A DNA stretch of 64,000 nucleotides from Paenibacillus gyeongsangnamensis (GCF_027533625.1 NZ_JAQAGZ010000004.1:1-64000), one strand, 5' to 3'. Shown: positions 41,305 through 50,860, counted from the first letter of the stretch. Made by a program: numbers and translations. Notes: generated by a model from the sequence alone, not told the origin.

Positions 41305-42456
41305 TTAAGCTGAATAGACGACAGTTCCGTTCGAAACCGTTTGAACAATATGGAATACCTTGTCTTCTCCCCAATCATACAAAATGAAGTCAGCGGGGGA
41401 ACCGGCATCCAAAGTTCCTACACCTTTTTGGTCTAAGCCGAACAGCCCGGCAGGATGCAGCGTAGCCATTTGTATCGCGTCTTCCAAGGGGCAGATTCCC
41501 GAACTTGCTACGAACTGAATACCCCGATGCAGCGGTGTTGCGGACCCTGCCAAGATGTCAGGCGTATGCGCCAGATGCAATAAACCGTTAGGCTCTAAGA
41601 TCACATCGGCGTGGTGTGTAGTGTAGCGACCTGGGGGAAGTCCCGCCAGATGATTGGCGTCGCTAATTAGTATGGCCTTTGGACCTTTGGCGCGAAGCAT
41701 GACCTTCAATGTAGACGCAGGAAGGTGGTGTCCGTCCGAAATTAATCCTGCCCATAGACGATCGTCCGCGAGCTGCGCCCAAATATAATTAGGGTGACGT
41801 TTTATATAGGGATGAGCGCCGTTGCCCAAATGCGTGCTCATAGTTGCGCCGGCTTCCACGGCCAAACGAATCTGCTCTTCCGATGCATTGCAGTGCCCGA
41901 TTGCGGCCACTATGCCGTTCTGCCTTAACAGACGGATAAAATCAAGGGCTCCTGGCTTTTCGGGGGCCAGAGTGACTTTGCAAATTTTTCCGCCCGCAGC
42001 GCCAAGCCATTCCATTAATTCATCTTCGCTCGGATTCCGCACCCACATTTTGTTATGAGCGCCCCGCGGCCCGTCTTCGTCGGATATAAAAGGGCCTTCC
42101 ACGTGAATACCGATGACAGCATGATTCACTGACGAATCAGCATTGCAAGCTTCCGCAATAATACGTATGCAATGCAGCATTCTCTCCTTCGGACCGGTTA
42201 CAACGGTCGGACAAAACCGGGTTACACCGCCTTGCTGCATCAGCTTAACAATCTGTTGTACGTCTTCAACCGTTAAATCGGAAGTATTTAAATTAAATCC
42301 CCCGATCCCATTCAATTGCACGTCGATCAATCCGGGAGCGATCCACAAATTCGCCGGCTTATCCGACTGTGTTACGGAGACAATTTGACCTTTAGTAACG
42401 GTGATATCCACCACTTGGCCGGTTTTCCAGTGTTTTGCCGTAAACACCTGATCCAT
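41305..42456 (-). CDS. N-acetylglucosamine-6-phosphate deacetylase-like
   Basis: A 383-residue amidohydrolase of the NagA group, which removes acetate from N-acetylated hexosamine phosphates. The metal Glu is in HVEGPFIS, GHCNAS and STHLGNGAHPYIKRHPN supply His ligands, and the catalytic Asp is in ISDANHLAG. AGGGGC is well placed for ATG 42456. It is the last gene of the 48.0-41.3 kb operon and a close paralogue of the gene at 43731 (many identical blocks), so the two may handle different N-acetyl sugars. Confidence 0.85.
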   Translation of the reverse strand: MDQVFTAKHWKTGQVVDITVTKGQIVSVTQSDKPANLWIAPGLIDVQLNGIGGFNLNTSDLTVEDVQQIVKLMQQGGVTRFCPTVVTGPKERMLHCIRIIAEACNADSSVNHAVIGIHVEGPFISDEDGPRGAHNKMWVRNPSEDELMEWLGAAGGKICKVTLAPEKPGALDFIRLLRQNGIVAAIGHCNASEEQIRLAVEAGATMSTHLGNGAHPYIKRHPNYIWAQLADDRLWAGLISDGHHLPASTLKVMLRAKGPKAILISDANHLAGLPPGRYTTHHADVILEPNGLLHLAHTPDILAGSATPLHRGIQFVASSGICPLEDAIQMATLHPAGLFGLDQKGVGTLDAGSPADFILYDWGEDKVFHIVQTVSNGTVVYSA

Positions 42457-42466
42457 ATTCATGCCC

Positions 42467-43207
42467 CTAAACGAACTGTTTATCGACTTCAGATGATGAT
42501 TGTTTATCCAGGAAAAGATTGAAATTTGGATGTGTTTTTAATATGGTTGACGGAATATGATTGGTGACCTCATTTTCGAATAAATTGCGTATGGCATTAG
42601 CTTTCACTTTGTGCGGGACGCATGAAATGATGACATTGCTTTGCATAATTTGATGCACAGTCATCGTAATCGCTTGTTTCGGAACATCTTCGATTGTCGA
42701 AAACCAACCTTCCCCCACTTGCTGCTTCTTACAGTTCTCATCCAAATCAACGACAATATAAGCTTCTTTTGTATCGAAATCTGCCGGAGGATCATTAAAA
42801 GCAATATGCCCGTTTTCCCCGATCCCGATCAAAGCCAGATCGATAGGTTCTTTTCTGATTTCCTCCGTCAATGCTTTAATATTGCTTTGTATATCTCCTT
42901 CCCCATTAACAAAATGAACCATTTGAATAGGTACTAAATTAACAAAACGTTCTTTCAAATATTTTCTAAAGCTTGCCGGATGCTCTTCCGAAAGGTTTAC
43001 ATATTCGTCCAAGTGGAACATTTCCACTTTGCTCCAATCCACATCCATTTTCACAAGAGCTTCTAATGTTTCAAATTGTGAAGCTCCTGTAGACAGGACC
43101 AGTCTGACCTTTTCCTGTTTGGTCAATAAATCTTTAATGCTTTCAGCTGTGAGAGATGCCGCCATTTTTCCCAAGTCTTGGGCCGTTTCCAAAACGTTCA
43201 CTTTCAT
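42467..43207 (-). CDS. nagB: Glucosamine-6-phosphate deaminase
   Basis: A 246-residue enzyme converting glucosamine-6-phosphate to fructose-6-phosphate and ammonia. LVLSTGAS is the phosphate loop, MFHLDEYVNL holds the proton-transfer Asp, and LIGIGENGHIAFNDPP is the NagB signature. AAGGAG lies upstream of the ATG. A LacI-type operator (43260-43273) lies 53 bp before it, so it may have its own regulated promoter within the larger cluster. Confidence 0.92.
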   Translation of the reverse strand: MKVNVLETAQDLGKMAASLTAESIKDLLTKQEKVRLVLSTGASQFETLEALVKMDVDWSKVEMFHLDEYVNLSEEHPASFRKYLKERFVNLVPIQMVHFVNGEGDIQSNIKALTEEIRKEPIDLALIGIGENGHIAFNDPPADFDTKEAYIVVDLDENCKKQQVGEGWFSTIEDVPKQAITMTVHQIMQSNVIISCVPHKVKANAIRNLFENEVTNHIPSTILKTHPNFNLFLDKQSSSEVDKQFV

Positions 43208-43259
43208 GTAGATACCTACTCCTTTATTTTTTAATTAGTTACAATGCGTAATGCAGGAC

Positions 43260-43273
43260 AGTAATCGATTTCT
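43260..43273. promoter_or_regulatory. LacI-type operator, copy 3
   Basis: AGTAATCGATTTCT in the 90-bp gap between the AllA-like gene and nagB, 53 bp upstream of the nagB start. Confidence 0.6.
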
Positions 43274-43297
43274 CGATAGCTAATAAGCAGCTGAAAG

Positions 43298-43741
43298 TCA
43301 TATTGAGGAATCGGATATAAACATTCCGATATCCAATGACACTTTCAATTCATATTCCCTACTTTGGACAAAACTGTTTTCCGTAATTTTGAGATAAGCT
43401 TCAGCTGACAAGGCCGCCGTCGCATGCCAAATGTTACGATGAATACAAACCGGCCGATCCAGTAAGAACAATTCAAGCTGCTGCGGTGTTTCTTCCCGGG
43501 CAACAAGCATAACGCTGATTCCTTTTAGCGGCTCGAACGATTCGCGGGTGTTCGGATGCAATCCCAGCTTATTGATTTTACCTCTAGTCAAACGCGAGAT
43601 CGCGATACGCCAACCTTCCGTTTGCGGTTCATTCACAATCACCTGAAAGCGATCCTGCAAGTTTTCGTCAAACGCAATAATATCGCCGTACGGCTTAAAA
43701 GACTCCGCCGTCAAGTTTTTCAGAATCAATTCATTGCTCAT
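43298..43741 (-). CDS. AllA-like cupin (ureidoglycolate lyase family)
   Basis: A 147-residue cupin. NLTAESFKPYGDII at the start, FQVIVNEPQ, LGLHPNTRESFEPL and HRNIWHATAAL match the ureidoglycolate lyase (AllA) pattern. AllA cleaves ureidoglycolate in allantoin degradation, but no other allantoin genes are nearby and this copy lies between two NagA paralogues. A related activity on an amino-sugar derivative is more likely (inference). ATG 43741 has GAAGGTGAG upstream and overlaps the end of the preceding gene by 11 bp. Confidence 0.7.
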   Translation of the reverse strand: MSNELILKNLTAESFKPYGDIIAFDENLQDRFQVIVNEPQTEGWRIAISRLTRGKINKLGLHPNTRESFEPLKGISVMLVAREETPQQLELFLLDRPVCIHRNIWHATAALSAEAYLKITENSFVQSREYELKVSLDIGMFISDSSI

Positions 43742-44885
43742 ATACGGTCTCACCTTCCGCCACGGTCTTTGAAATCGTCCAAGATCCTGGTTCCTTATGT
43801 TCATAGATGATGAGATCGGCCGGAGAGCCTTCCGCTAGATTACCAATGCCCATGTCCGCCAAGCCGAAAAGCTCCGCCGGGTGCAAAGACGCCATATTGA
43901 TTGCTTCGCCAAGCGAGCAAATGCCGAACTTCTCCATATTTTGCACACCTATATGCAGCGGCGTGGCGGATCCCGCCAAAATATCCCGAGTGCTGGCCAA
44001 ATGAAGAAATCCGTTCTCCTCCAAGATCACATCGTCGTTAATGTGAGTCTTGTAACGACCGGGTGGCATTCCTGCCAAATTAACGGCATCGCTGGTCAAA
44101 ATCGCTTTTTTCCCTTTCGCGCGAATCATTACTTTCAGTGTGGAAGCAGGCAAATGAAAGCCGTCTGCAATGAGCCCCGCCCATAAACGATCGTCGGCAA
44201 GCTGAGCCCAGATATAATTGGGATGCCGCTTTATATATGGATGGGCTCCATTACCCAAATGCGTACTCATGGTAGCGCCGGCTCGAACCGCCTCCTGAAT
44301 TTGCTCCTCCGAAGCATTGCAGTGCCCTATGGAAGCGACTACTCCCAGTTCACACAGCTTTTCAATGAACGGAATAGCCCCGTTTTTTTCCGGCGCCAAT
44401 GTCACTTTGCAGATACGCCCTCCACTGGCTTTATTCCACTCTTCAAATTCGTTCCAATCCGGATCTCTTACCCAGTTCAAATTATGAGCCCCGCGCGGTC
44501 CGTCGTCCGGAGATATGAACGGTCCTTCCACATGTATGCCAATAACCGCATGGTCTACCGCAGCATCGGCTTGACAGGCTTCCGCAATGGTCCGTATACA
44601 ATGAAGCATTCTTTCCTTCGTCCCCGTAACTACGGTTGGACAAAATCGCGTAACACCCCCTTTGTTCAGCACCTTCACAATTTGTTTAACCGTGTCTACC
44701 GTAATGTCCGGAGTATTTAAATCATAGCCTCCGATACCGTTTAGCTGTACGTCGATCAAGCCGGGAGCAATCCAATGCTCTGAAGCCTGATCTAACTCCC
44801 TTACGGAAACGATCGTACCGTTCTCTGCTGTAACGCCGACCGTCTTTCCAGAAAGCCAATGTTTACCGATCCATGTATCGCTCAC
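43731..44885 (-). CDS. N-acetylglucosamine-6-phosphate deacetylase-like
   Basis: A 384-residue NagA-group amidohydrolase with HVEGPFIS, IGHCNASEEQI, STHLGNGAHPYIKRHPN and LTSDAVNLAG. The GTG at 44885 has GAGGT upstream. It follows the binding-protein gene and overlaps the AllA-like gene. Compared with the paralogue at 41305 it shares the whole active-site region; differences cluster in the N-terminal sandwich and the last 60 residues. Confidence 0.87.
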   Translation of the reverse strand: MSDTWIGKHWLSGKTVGVTAENGTIVSVRELDQASEHWIAPGLIDVQLNGIGGYDLNTPDITVDTVKQIVKVLNKGGVTRFCPTVVTGTKERMLHCIRTIAEACQADAAVDHAVIGIHVEGPFISPDDGPRGAHNLNWVRDPDWNEFEEWNKASGGRICKVTLAPEKNGAIPFIEKLCELGVVASIGHCNASEEQIQEAVRAGATMSTHLGNGAHPYIKRHPNYIWAQLADDRLWAGLIADGFHLPASTLKVMIRAKGKKAILTSDAVNLAGMPPGRYKTHINDDVILEENGFLHLASTRDILAGSATPLHIGVQNMEKFGICSLGEAINMASLHPAELFGLADMGIGNLAEGSPADLIIYEHKEPGSWTISKTVAEGETVYEQ

Positions 44886-44919
44886 TTGCGCTACCTCACT
44901 TTCAAGGGGATATCGTTTC

Positions 44920-46248
44920 TTATTTCACGTTTTTATTGATGCCGTCGATCATTTTTTCCGCATTTTTGATAAATGTATCCAAATCTTCCTTCCCGGTTAA
45001 GTAGTTTTGCAATTCAACCGGCATATTTTTGTCTAAGACAGGATAATCCCTGTAGAACGGAGCGGTTACGGATTTTTGAATAATCGTATACAGATTGGTT
45101 TTCCATTCCGCGTTAATTTTATCGAAGTAATCGTTGATAACCGGAAGCTTACCCCATTTGGTCGCTCCGTCATTCTGAACTTGGCTGTCCATTAACGCTT
45201 CTTGAATGAATTGAACCGCAAGCTTTGGAGCTTTGGTAGCTTTCGGCACAATGATTCCTGCGGTAAACGCATAGGAGCCGTTTTTGTCGGAGCCCGGGAT
45301 TGGGATAACTGTCGAATTCCCTTTGCCAATCGTCGGTTCAGCTTCCGCCGCAGTCGAACCGCTTTGCAGAAGCATCGCCACTTGCCCGGCGTCAAAATTA
45401 TTGCGGCCGGCGTCTTTATTCGTAAACGTATCGATGGAGAATACGCCTTCGTCCGCTCCTTTTTTCCAAATACTCAAAATGTTTCTCATTTCCGGCGTAT
45501 CGAATGTCAGAACGTTGCTGTTATCTTTATAGAAGCTTCCTCTGGCCGCTTGCTCTACGGCAATAAGCGTTGACTGGGCATTCGGGCCCCATTGAATTGT
45601 CATTCCTTGCTGGGTTACTTTATTGCCGTCTTTTTTCGTCAGCTTCTTGGCATATTGATAGATTTCATCCCAGTTTTTAGGCTGGATCACGTTACCTTGC
45701 GCGTCAGTTAAACCCGCTTCTTGGAACATCTTCTTATTGACGTTAATCGCGTAAGTTTCCAGACTGAAAGGTATGGCAAATTGAAAGCCGTTCACATCCC
45801 CGAATTTCAGAGCAGTTCCCACAAACTTGTCTTTTGCCGTTGCACCTGTGAAAAAGTCCGTCTTGTTGAAATCAAGCAGCAAGTCTTTGGCCATATACTG
45901 AACGGCTTCCTGCGAACCGTCTACCATAACGATATCGGCATCCGTTTTGTTTTGACTCCACTGTAAAGCGAAGTTAGCCAGCACGGTTTTATCCGGGTAG
46001 GGTTGGAGCACCACATTGACATCGGGATGCTTTTCTTTGAATTTGGCTACTGCGGTATTGAGCTGCAGTTTTTCGACCATCCATGCGTCAGGGGCTATTT
46101 TTAACGTTTTCGGTTCCGGACCTCCGGACGCACTGCCGCCGGACGGATTTCCCGAAGCACCTTGAGGGGCCTTCGAACAGGCTGACGCAAAAACAAGAGC
46201 GGAACATACGCTTAATACGGCAAAAGCCTTAAACTTACTTTGGGACAT
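44920..46248 (-). CDS. Sugar-binding lipoprotein of an ABC importer
   Basis: A 442-residue family 1 solute-binding protein. The lipobox FASAC (Cys24) is followed by a Gly/Ser-rich linker and LKIAPDAWMVEKLQLNTAVAKF. It is encoded after the two MalFG-type permeases rather than before them, and directly before the NagA-like genes, so the ligand is probably an N-acetylated amino sugar or oligosaccharide (inference). AGAGGAG precedes the ATG. Confidence 0.88.
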   Translation of the reverse strand: MSQSKFKAFAVLSVCSALVFASACSKAPQGASGNPSGGSASGGPEPKTLKIAPDAWMVEKLQLNTAVAKFKEKHPDVNVVLQPYPDKTVLANFALQWSQNKTDADIVMVDGSQEAVQYMAKDLLLDFNKTDFFTGATAKDKFVGTALKFGDVNGFQFAIPFSLETYAINVNKKMFQEAGLTDAQGNVIQPKNWDEIYQYAKKLTKKDGNKVTQQGMTIQWGPNAQSTLIAVEQAARGSFYKDNSNVLTFDTPEMRNILSIWKKGADEGVFSIDTFTNKDAGRNNFDAGQVAMLLQSGSTAAEAEPTIGKGNSTVIPIPGSDKNGSYAFTAGIIVPKATKAPKLAVQFIQEALMDSQVQNDGATKWGKLPVINDYFDKINAEWKTNLYTIIQKSVTAPFYRDYPVLDKNMPVELQNYLTGKEDLDTFIKNAEKMIDGINKNVK

Positions 46249-46292
46249 CGACTTCTCCTCTTTTCTATTATATTTTTGTAACCTTCAGCCTA

Positions 46293-47117
46293 TTACCCTT
46301 TAATCGATCCTTGCGTGATGCCTTCAACCATTTGCCGCTGGAACAATATGAAGATGATGATCGGGGGCAGCATTGACAGGACAATGACGGAAGATAATGT
46401 GCCAAACGCCCAAACTTCCCCTTTAAATAACGTCAAGCCTACCGTTAATGGCATCGACGTCTGATCCGTCGACAGTGTCTTGGCTAGCGTATATTCCCCC
46501 CAAATGTTGTAAAAGGCGTGGATGATGATAATAACCAGGCCGTTTTTTGCAATCGGCATCATAATATGCCACCAAGTCCGGACTACTCCACATCCATCCA
46601 TCTCCGCAGATTCTTCAATCTCCTTGGGAATCCCCACAAACGTCCCGCGCATAATAAAAATGGCGAAAGGCAGAACAACGGCGACATTGGGCAGGATTAA
46701 GCCCAGCTTCGTATTCAAAATTCCAAATGTATTTTCCATCATATACATAGGAATAAGGAATATAGCGAGCGGCATCGTGATGATCAAAAGAAGTGCCACT
46801 AATAAAACCTCACGCCCTTTAAAGGGAAGCCTCGCAAAAGCGTATCCGGCCAAAGCGCTCAAAATCACGACAAGCACAACGCCCCAAATCGTAATAATGA
46901 CACTGTTTAAGAAGTAATCGATAAAATTTCCCGTAAGGATATTCGCGTAGTTATCCAAGACGAAATTTTTAGGTAAAAAGGATTGCGGAACTTGAAAAAT
47001 CTCCTGTTGCGTCTTGAATGAATCCAACAAAGTGTATACGAATGGAGTCGCTATAAAGACGGATACCACAATCAGCAGGAGATAGTTGATCAGTTTTATA
47101 GGCGCGGTTGTAACCAT
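46293..47117 (-). CDS. Sugar ABC permease, MalG type
   Basis: A 274-residue permease with six helices and the EAA loop KEIEESAEMDGCGVVRTWWHIMMP. The C-terminal FILFQRQMVEGITQGSIKG tail is typical of MalG/YcjP-type subunits. GGGGGAG precedes the ATG, 12 bp after the partner permease. Confidence 0.92.
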   Translation of the reverse strand: MVTTAPIKLINYLLLIVVSVFIATPFVYTLLDSFKTQQEIFQVPQSFLPKNFVLDNYANILTGNFIDYFLNSVIITIWGVVLVVILSALAGYAFARLPFKGREVLLVALLLIITMPLAIFLIPMYMMENTFGILNTKLGLILPNVAVVLPFAIFIMRGTFVGIPKEIEESAEMDGCGVVRTWWHIMMPIAKNGLVIIIIHAFYNIWGEYTLAKTLSTDQTSMPLTVGLTLFKGEVWAFGTLSSVIVLSMLPPIIIFILFQRQMVEGITQGSIKG

Positions 47118-47129
47118 AGCTTCTCCCCC

Positions 47130-48011
47130 TTACGCATGGTCCTTTGACCTGTTCAAATAAAAATTAATTAAGGCAAACACCATGGTTATCGCCCCAAGAA
47201 TATACGCCATGGCGGAAGCGTAGCCCATATCGAAATTCGAGAAGGCTGTAAAATAAATTTCCTGGTACATGACCAAGGTGGAGTTACCCGGTCCTCCGTT
47301 TGTCATAACCATCGGTTCAACAAACACTTTCAACCCGTGCAGGATGGCCCACAAGCCGGTCAATACATAGGTCTCCCTTAAGTTGGGGAGAATGATGCTT
47401 ACAATTCGCTTTATTCCGCTCGCTCCGTCAATTTCGGCTGCCTCCAAAACTTCCTTGGAGATCGACTGAATCCCGCCGAGAAACAGAATGGTTTCAAAGC
47501 CTACGGTAGCCCACAATCCGACACCGATAAGGCTTCCCATGGCGGTCGTCCCGTTATTGAGCCAAGGCTTGGCCAAAAATGACAGCTTCAGCACGTCCCG
47601 CAGTATAAAGTTGAGAAGACCGTAATTCTCTTGAAGAATCCACATAAACACTAACGCAGATAAAGAAAGCGGTACCACGATTGGCATAAAAATGATAGTT
47701 CGAAGCACTTCGTTTCCCCGCTTGATATGGAAGAGCAGCAGGGCTATCGCCAACGAGAGAAGCATAATCAAAACAAAATACCATATACCGAACGTGAACG
47801 TGTTTTTCATGGCAACGAGGACAGCGGGATCTTGAAAAGCTTTAATATAATTTCCAATCCCATTAAATTGCGGATTGGTGTCATAAACAAAGTTAAATTT
47901 ATTCAAGCTTATATAAAACGAGTAAACCAGCGGGTAAATCATAAAGGAAAAGATAAAAAGAAATGCCGGTGATATGAACAATACTCCAAATATACCCTTT
48001 CGGTTTCGCAT
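47130..48011 (-). CDS. Sugar ABC permease, MalF/UgpA type
   Basis: A 293-residue permease with six helices, FISPAFLFIFSFMIYPLVYSF at the start and the EAA loop KEVLEAAEIDGASGIKRIVSII, and the TNGGPGNSTLVMYQEIY segment. ATG 48011 has AGAGGTG upstream; GTG 48020 is an alternative. It is the first gene of the amino-sugar operon. Operator copies 4-6 lie in the 433-bp gap upstream. Confidence 0.92.
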   Translation of the reverse strand: MRNRKGIFGVLFISPAFLFIFSFMIYPLVYSFYISLNKFNFVYDTNPQFNGIGNYIKAFQDPAVLVAMKNTFTFGIWYFVLIMLLSLAIALLLFHIKRGNEVLRTIIFMPIVVPLSLSALVFMWILQENYGLLNFILRDVLKLSFLAKPWLNNGTTAMGSLIGVGLWATVGFETILFLGGIQSISKEVLEAAEIDGASGIKRIVSIILPNLRETYVLTGLWAILHGLKVFVEPMVMTNGGPGNSTLVMYQEIYFTAFSNFDMGYASAMAYILGAITMVFALINFYLNRSKDHA

Positions 48012-48082
48012 AGATTTCACCTCTGTAACTTTTCATACAAGAACTCAAAGGAATCTGACATCATCTTGAAAAAGCCGAGCTA

Positions 48083-48096
48083 TAGAAATCGATTAC
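48083..48096. promoter_or_regulatory. LacI-type operator, copy 4
   Basis: AGAAATCGATTACT, the exact reverse complement of copies 1, 3 and 6, 72 bp before the MalF-type gene. Confidence 0.6.
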
Positions 48097-48104
48097 TATT
48101 ACTT

Positions 48105-48118
48105 CGGAAATCGATTTC
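48105..48118. promoter_or_regulatory. LacI-type operator, copy 5
   Basis: GGAAATCGATTTCT containing a perfect GAAATCGATTTC palindrome, 22 bp (two helical turns) from copy 4. Confidence 0.6.
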
Positions 48119-48392
48119 TTATCTACAAAAGAAATACATTTCCAATAAATTGTTCTTAAATATGGATGCACCTCCAGCGCTAATTAAGCTTGTTCATAGA
48201 ACAAAATAATTATTCTCAAATCCGGCACCCTTTTTTATTACATCTTTAACTTATTATGTTAATTAAAATCGATAATCATCCTCTCTCGCAATCATTTTTA
48301 GCACTTTACATGTCACTATTCATTACATAGATGATTATAGCATAATTAACATAATCTCAAAAGCTTTTTTTTACTTAATCAATATATTTTAT

Positions 48393-48406
48393 AGTAATCG
48401 ATTTCT
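48393..48406. promoter_or_regulatory. LacI-type operator, copy 6
   Basis: AGTAATCGATTTCT, 48 bp past the LacI gene's stop and about 290 bp from copies 4-5, a distance that could support looping. The rest of 48012-48453 is AT-rich with no gene seen. Confidence 0.55.
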
Positions 48407-48453
48407 ATGATGCTGAAATGGTAATTTTTTAAAAATAGCATTACTAAATCCTG

Positions 48454-49494
48454 TCAATTGCGACTTGTAGAATTACGAATGATCAGCTTCGGCTGCAGTA
48501 TGATTTCTTTAAGAGCTATAGGTTTGCTGTTTACCATATCCAGCAGTAGATTGCATGCAAACCGGCCCATCTCTAATTTGGGATGATCTATGGTGGTCAG
48601 TGACGGAACAACCATTTGTGACAGCTCAATATTATCAAAACCAATAACGGAAATTTGATTGGGGACCTCAACGCCCTGAAAATGAAGTTCATTAATGATT
48701 CCCAAGGCCGTTAGATCATTGCACGCCAATATTGCCGTAGGCCGGTCGTCAAGATCCAATAATTTGCGGACTAATTCTCGACCGTTACGGAACTCATAAG
48801 CATTGCCTTGATATTCAATATCGTCCAAAGCCGATTCTTGAAGCCAGCCTTCCTGCAATGTGATTCCCGATTCAAGCAGAGCTTCCTGGTACCCTTTAAA
48901 TATGTCATGTCTGCTGGGACGATTCATAGGCGCAGTAACATAGGCTATTTTTCTGTGGCCGTTTTCAATTAAGTATTTTGTCGCTAGATATCCGCCTTTT
49001 TTATAATCGAAACCTATTTGATAGACATCCGGATTATCGATTGTCTGATCAATAGATATAACAATAAGCCCTTTGGATATATATTCATTAATTAAATCCT
49101 TCTGTTCTGAAATGGAGGAAATAATGATTCCTTTCACTTGCTTATCGAAGAGCGTTTGCAGGTATTCAGCTTCTAATTCAGGGCTATGCTGGGAATTACA
49201 CAATAACACGTGATATCCGCTTCTTCGTGCAATTTCTTCAATTCCAAGGACCACATTGGCATAAAAAGGATTGCTTATTGAGGGAATGATCACGCCGATC
49301 GTCATGCTGTTATTTGTCTTCAATTGTCTTCCAATCATATTAGGCCTATAACCAAGCTCTTTCGCCGCCGCTTTTATTTTTCTTTTTAATTCGGGACTAA
49401 CGGGATAGGAGCTATTGCTCAGCACTCTAGATACGGTTGCAACAGAGACATCCACTGCTTTGGCAATATCATAAATAGTTACACGCTTTTCCAT
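48454..49494 (-). CDS. LacI-family transcriptional regulator
   Basis: A 346-residue regulator. The helix-turn-helix VTIYDIAKAVDVSVATVSRVLS and hinge helix GYRPNMIGRQL are clear, followed by a periplasmic-binding-like effector domain from IGVIIPSISNPFYA. ATG 49494 has AAGGTG upstream. It is encoded next to, and on the same strand as, the amino-sugar operon. The AATCGATT palindromes around it have the central CG expected of LacI operators, so it is the obvious candidate regulator; an amino-sugar phosphate would be the likely effector (inference). Confidence 0.9.
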   Translation of the reverse strand: MEKRVTIYDIAKAVDVSVATVSRVLSNSSYPVSPELKRKIKAAAKELGYRPNMIGRQLKTNNSMTIGVIIPSISNPFYANVVLGIEEIARRSGYHVLLCNSQHSPELEAEYLQTLFDKQVKGIIISSISEQKDLINEYISKGLIVISIDQTIDNPDVYQIGFDYKKGGYLATKYLIENGHRKIAYVTAPMNRPSRHDIFKGYQEALLESGITLQEGWLQESALDDIEYQGNAYEFRNGRELVRKLLDLDDRPTAILACNDLTALGIINELHFQGVEVPNQISVIGFDNIELSQMVVPSLTTIDHPKLEMGRFACNLLLDMVNSKPIALKEIILQPKLIIRNSTSRN

Positions 49495-49597
49495 TGGGTT
49501 CACCTTATCTAATCATTTTTTAACAAATATCATTTCTATTAATTGAATTATATTTTTATATTTTTTCACATCCTATTATCGTCTGTCAACCGCCTCC

Positions 49598-49636
49598 TAA
49601 TAAAAACCAATAACGCCCAACCGATGGTTGAGCGTT
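49598..49636 (-). terminator. Terminator of the gerKB-1 operon
   Basis: Minus strand: stem AACGCTCAACC-ATC-GGTTGGGCGTT (49612-49622 and 49626-49636, one G-U pair) followed by ATTGGTTTTTATT. Confidence 0.8.
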
Positions 49637-49710
49637 TGATGTGTTGAGTGCCGGATTAAGCCCTTCCTCTTGGGGCACGAATAAAACATCCTTTAAATTT
49701 CGGAAAGTTC
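49628..49710 (-). pseudogene. 3' end remnant of a gerKA gene (repeat copy A)
   Basis: 83 bp nearly identical to 53934-54017, which is the last 19 codons of gerKA-2 plus 28 bp of flank. Here it follows gerKB-1 with no gerKA body and lacks one A, so the frame is broken. It shows that a gerKA gene once ended here. Confidence 0.7.
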
Positions 49711-49725
49711 TAGGAATATGTATAT

Positions 49726-50811
49726 TTATAGATTGACAGCTTTCTTTTTAACGACCGTAATGATCCATAATAAAAGAGGAATTCCGATACCGCAAACGGG
49801 GATGATCAGAGATCTCCACAATAAGGGATACAAACCGAGAATGGTCTCATTCGGAATCAAACAAGCCATGATATAAATTGCCGGTGCCCCGAACCATATG
49901 ATTTTCCGCCAATCTTTGATGTTTATTAACTGTGCCATCTCATAGCTGGTGATAAACAAATAGATTGACAATTTAGTAAACACTCCGAAAATCCAGATAA
50001 AGACAACGACGATATCGACGTTTTGAATGAAATTCATGATATCGATGGATCTTACCATCATAAAATAAGGGAACCTGAGCTTGCCCGATACATTTGGTCC
50101 AAAGACCAGTACCACCATGAATGCGGCAATAAAAAGGATGAGAGTGTTTAAGCCTATAGCCAGCATGGATCGTGAAGGCGCTTTACGGGGATTGTGCATA
50201 AAGGAAACGATAACCAATAGCATGAACGATTCTGCAAGATAAGAAGCAGGAGTAAGCGCTCCTTTTAAAATGTTTACCCATCCGGAATCGGAATAGACTG
50301 GCAGCAATTGATCCCATTTTACGTTGGGTGCATTAAGAATGAAGCTGACAATGAACGCCAAATATAGAATCGGCCCCGCTATTTCGGCAAATCGTCCGAT
50401 ACCCGTAATCCCTCCGGAATAGGTTAAATAAATCGATAAGCCTAGAGGAAGTATCATGATGAACCACACGGGTGTTCTGTCGAGAAAAAGAAGATGGATA
50501 AAGTCTCCAAATACTCGCAGAAAGACGGCAGGCAGCGTATACCAGACAATGAAATACGGAAGGACAATCATTCCCCCCAACCATTTCCCCATCAAAGTTC
50601 TGCTAAATTCGATTAACGTTTGGTTGGGGTAGAGAGAGCTCAGACGAGCATAAAGTAAGGTTAAGGCTGCAGCCGCAACCCCAGCGACCAGCATCGAAAT
50701 CCATGCATCTTGTTTCGATAATTCGATTGTTGACGTTATCGTTAACCAGATCCCCATCACGATTTCAATCGTAGCAATAATCCAAAAAATTTGCATACCT
50801 GACAGCTTCAT
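49726..50811 (-). CDS. gerKB: Spore germinant receptor subunit B (GerKB-like)
   Basis: A 361-residue membrane protein with ten hydrophobic segments, the GerAB/GerKB (APC-superfamily-like) subunit thought to sense the germinant. QIFWIIATIEIVMGIWLTI, QDAWISMLVAG, YPNQTLIEFS and the MGKWLG region are conserved with the other copies here. AAGGACTT precedes the ATG. It is third in a canonical A-C-B operon. Expression in the forespore would be expected for the family. Confidence 0.9.
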   Translation of the reverse strand: MKLSGMQIFWIIATIEIVMGIWLTITSTIELSKQDAWISMLVAGVAAAALTLLYARLSSLYPNQTLIEFSRTLMGKWLGGMIVLPYFIVWYTLPAVFLRVFGDFIHLLFLDRTPVWFIMILPLGLSIYLTYSGGITGIGRFAEIAGPILYLAFIVSFILNAPNVKWDQLLPVYSDSGWVNILKGALTPASYLAESFMLLVIVSFMHNPRKAPSRSMLAIGLNTLILFIAAFMVVLVFGPNVSGKLRFPYFMMVRSIDIMNFIQNVDIVVVFIWIFGVFTKLSIYLFITSYEMAQLINIKDWRKIIWFGAPAIYIMACLIPNETILGLYPLLWRSLIIPVCGIGIPLLLWIITVVKKKAVNL

Positions 50812-50860
50812 AAGTCCTTAACACTCCTCTCCATAATAAACAACCGGAACCAAGCTAGGA

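Noticed and set aside
43298..43741. Allantoin degradation locus
   Set aside because: Only the AllA-like cupin is present; no allantoinase, allantoate or ureidoglycolate genes surround it.
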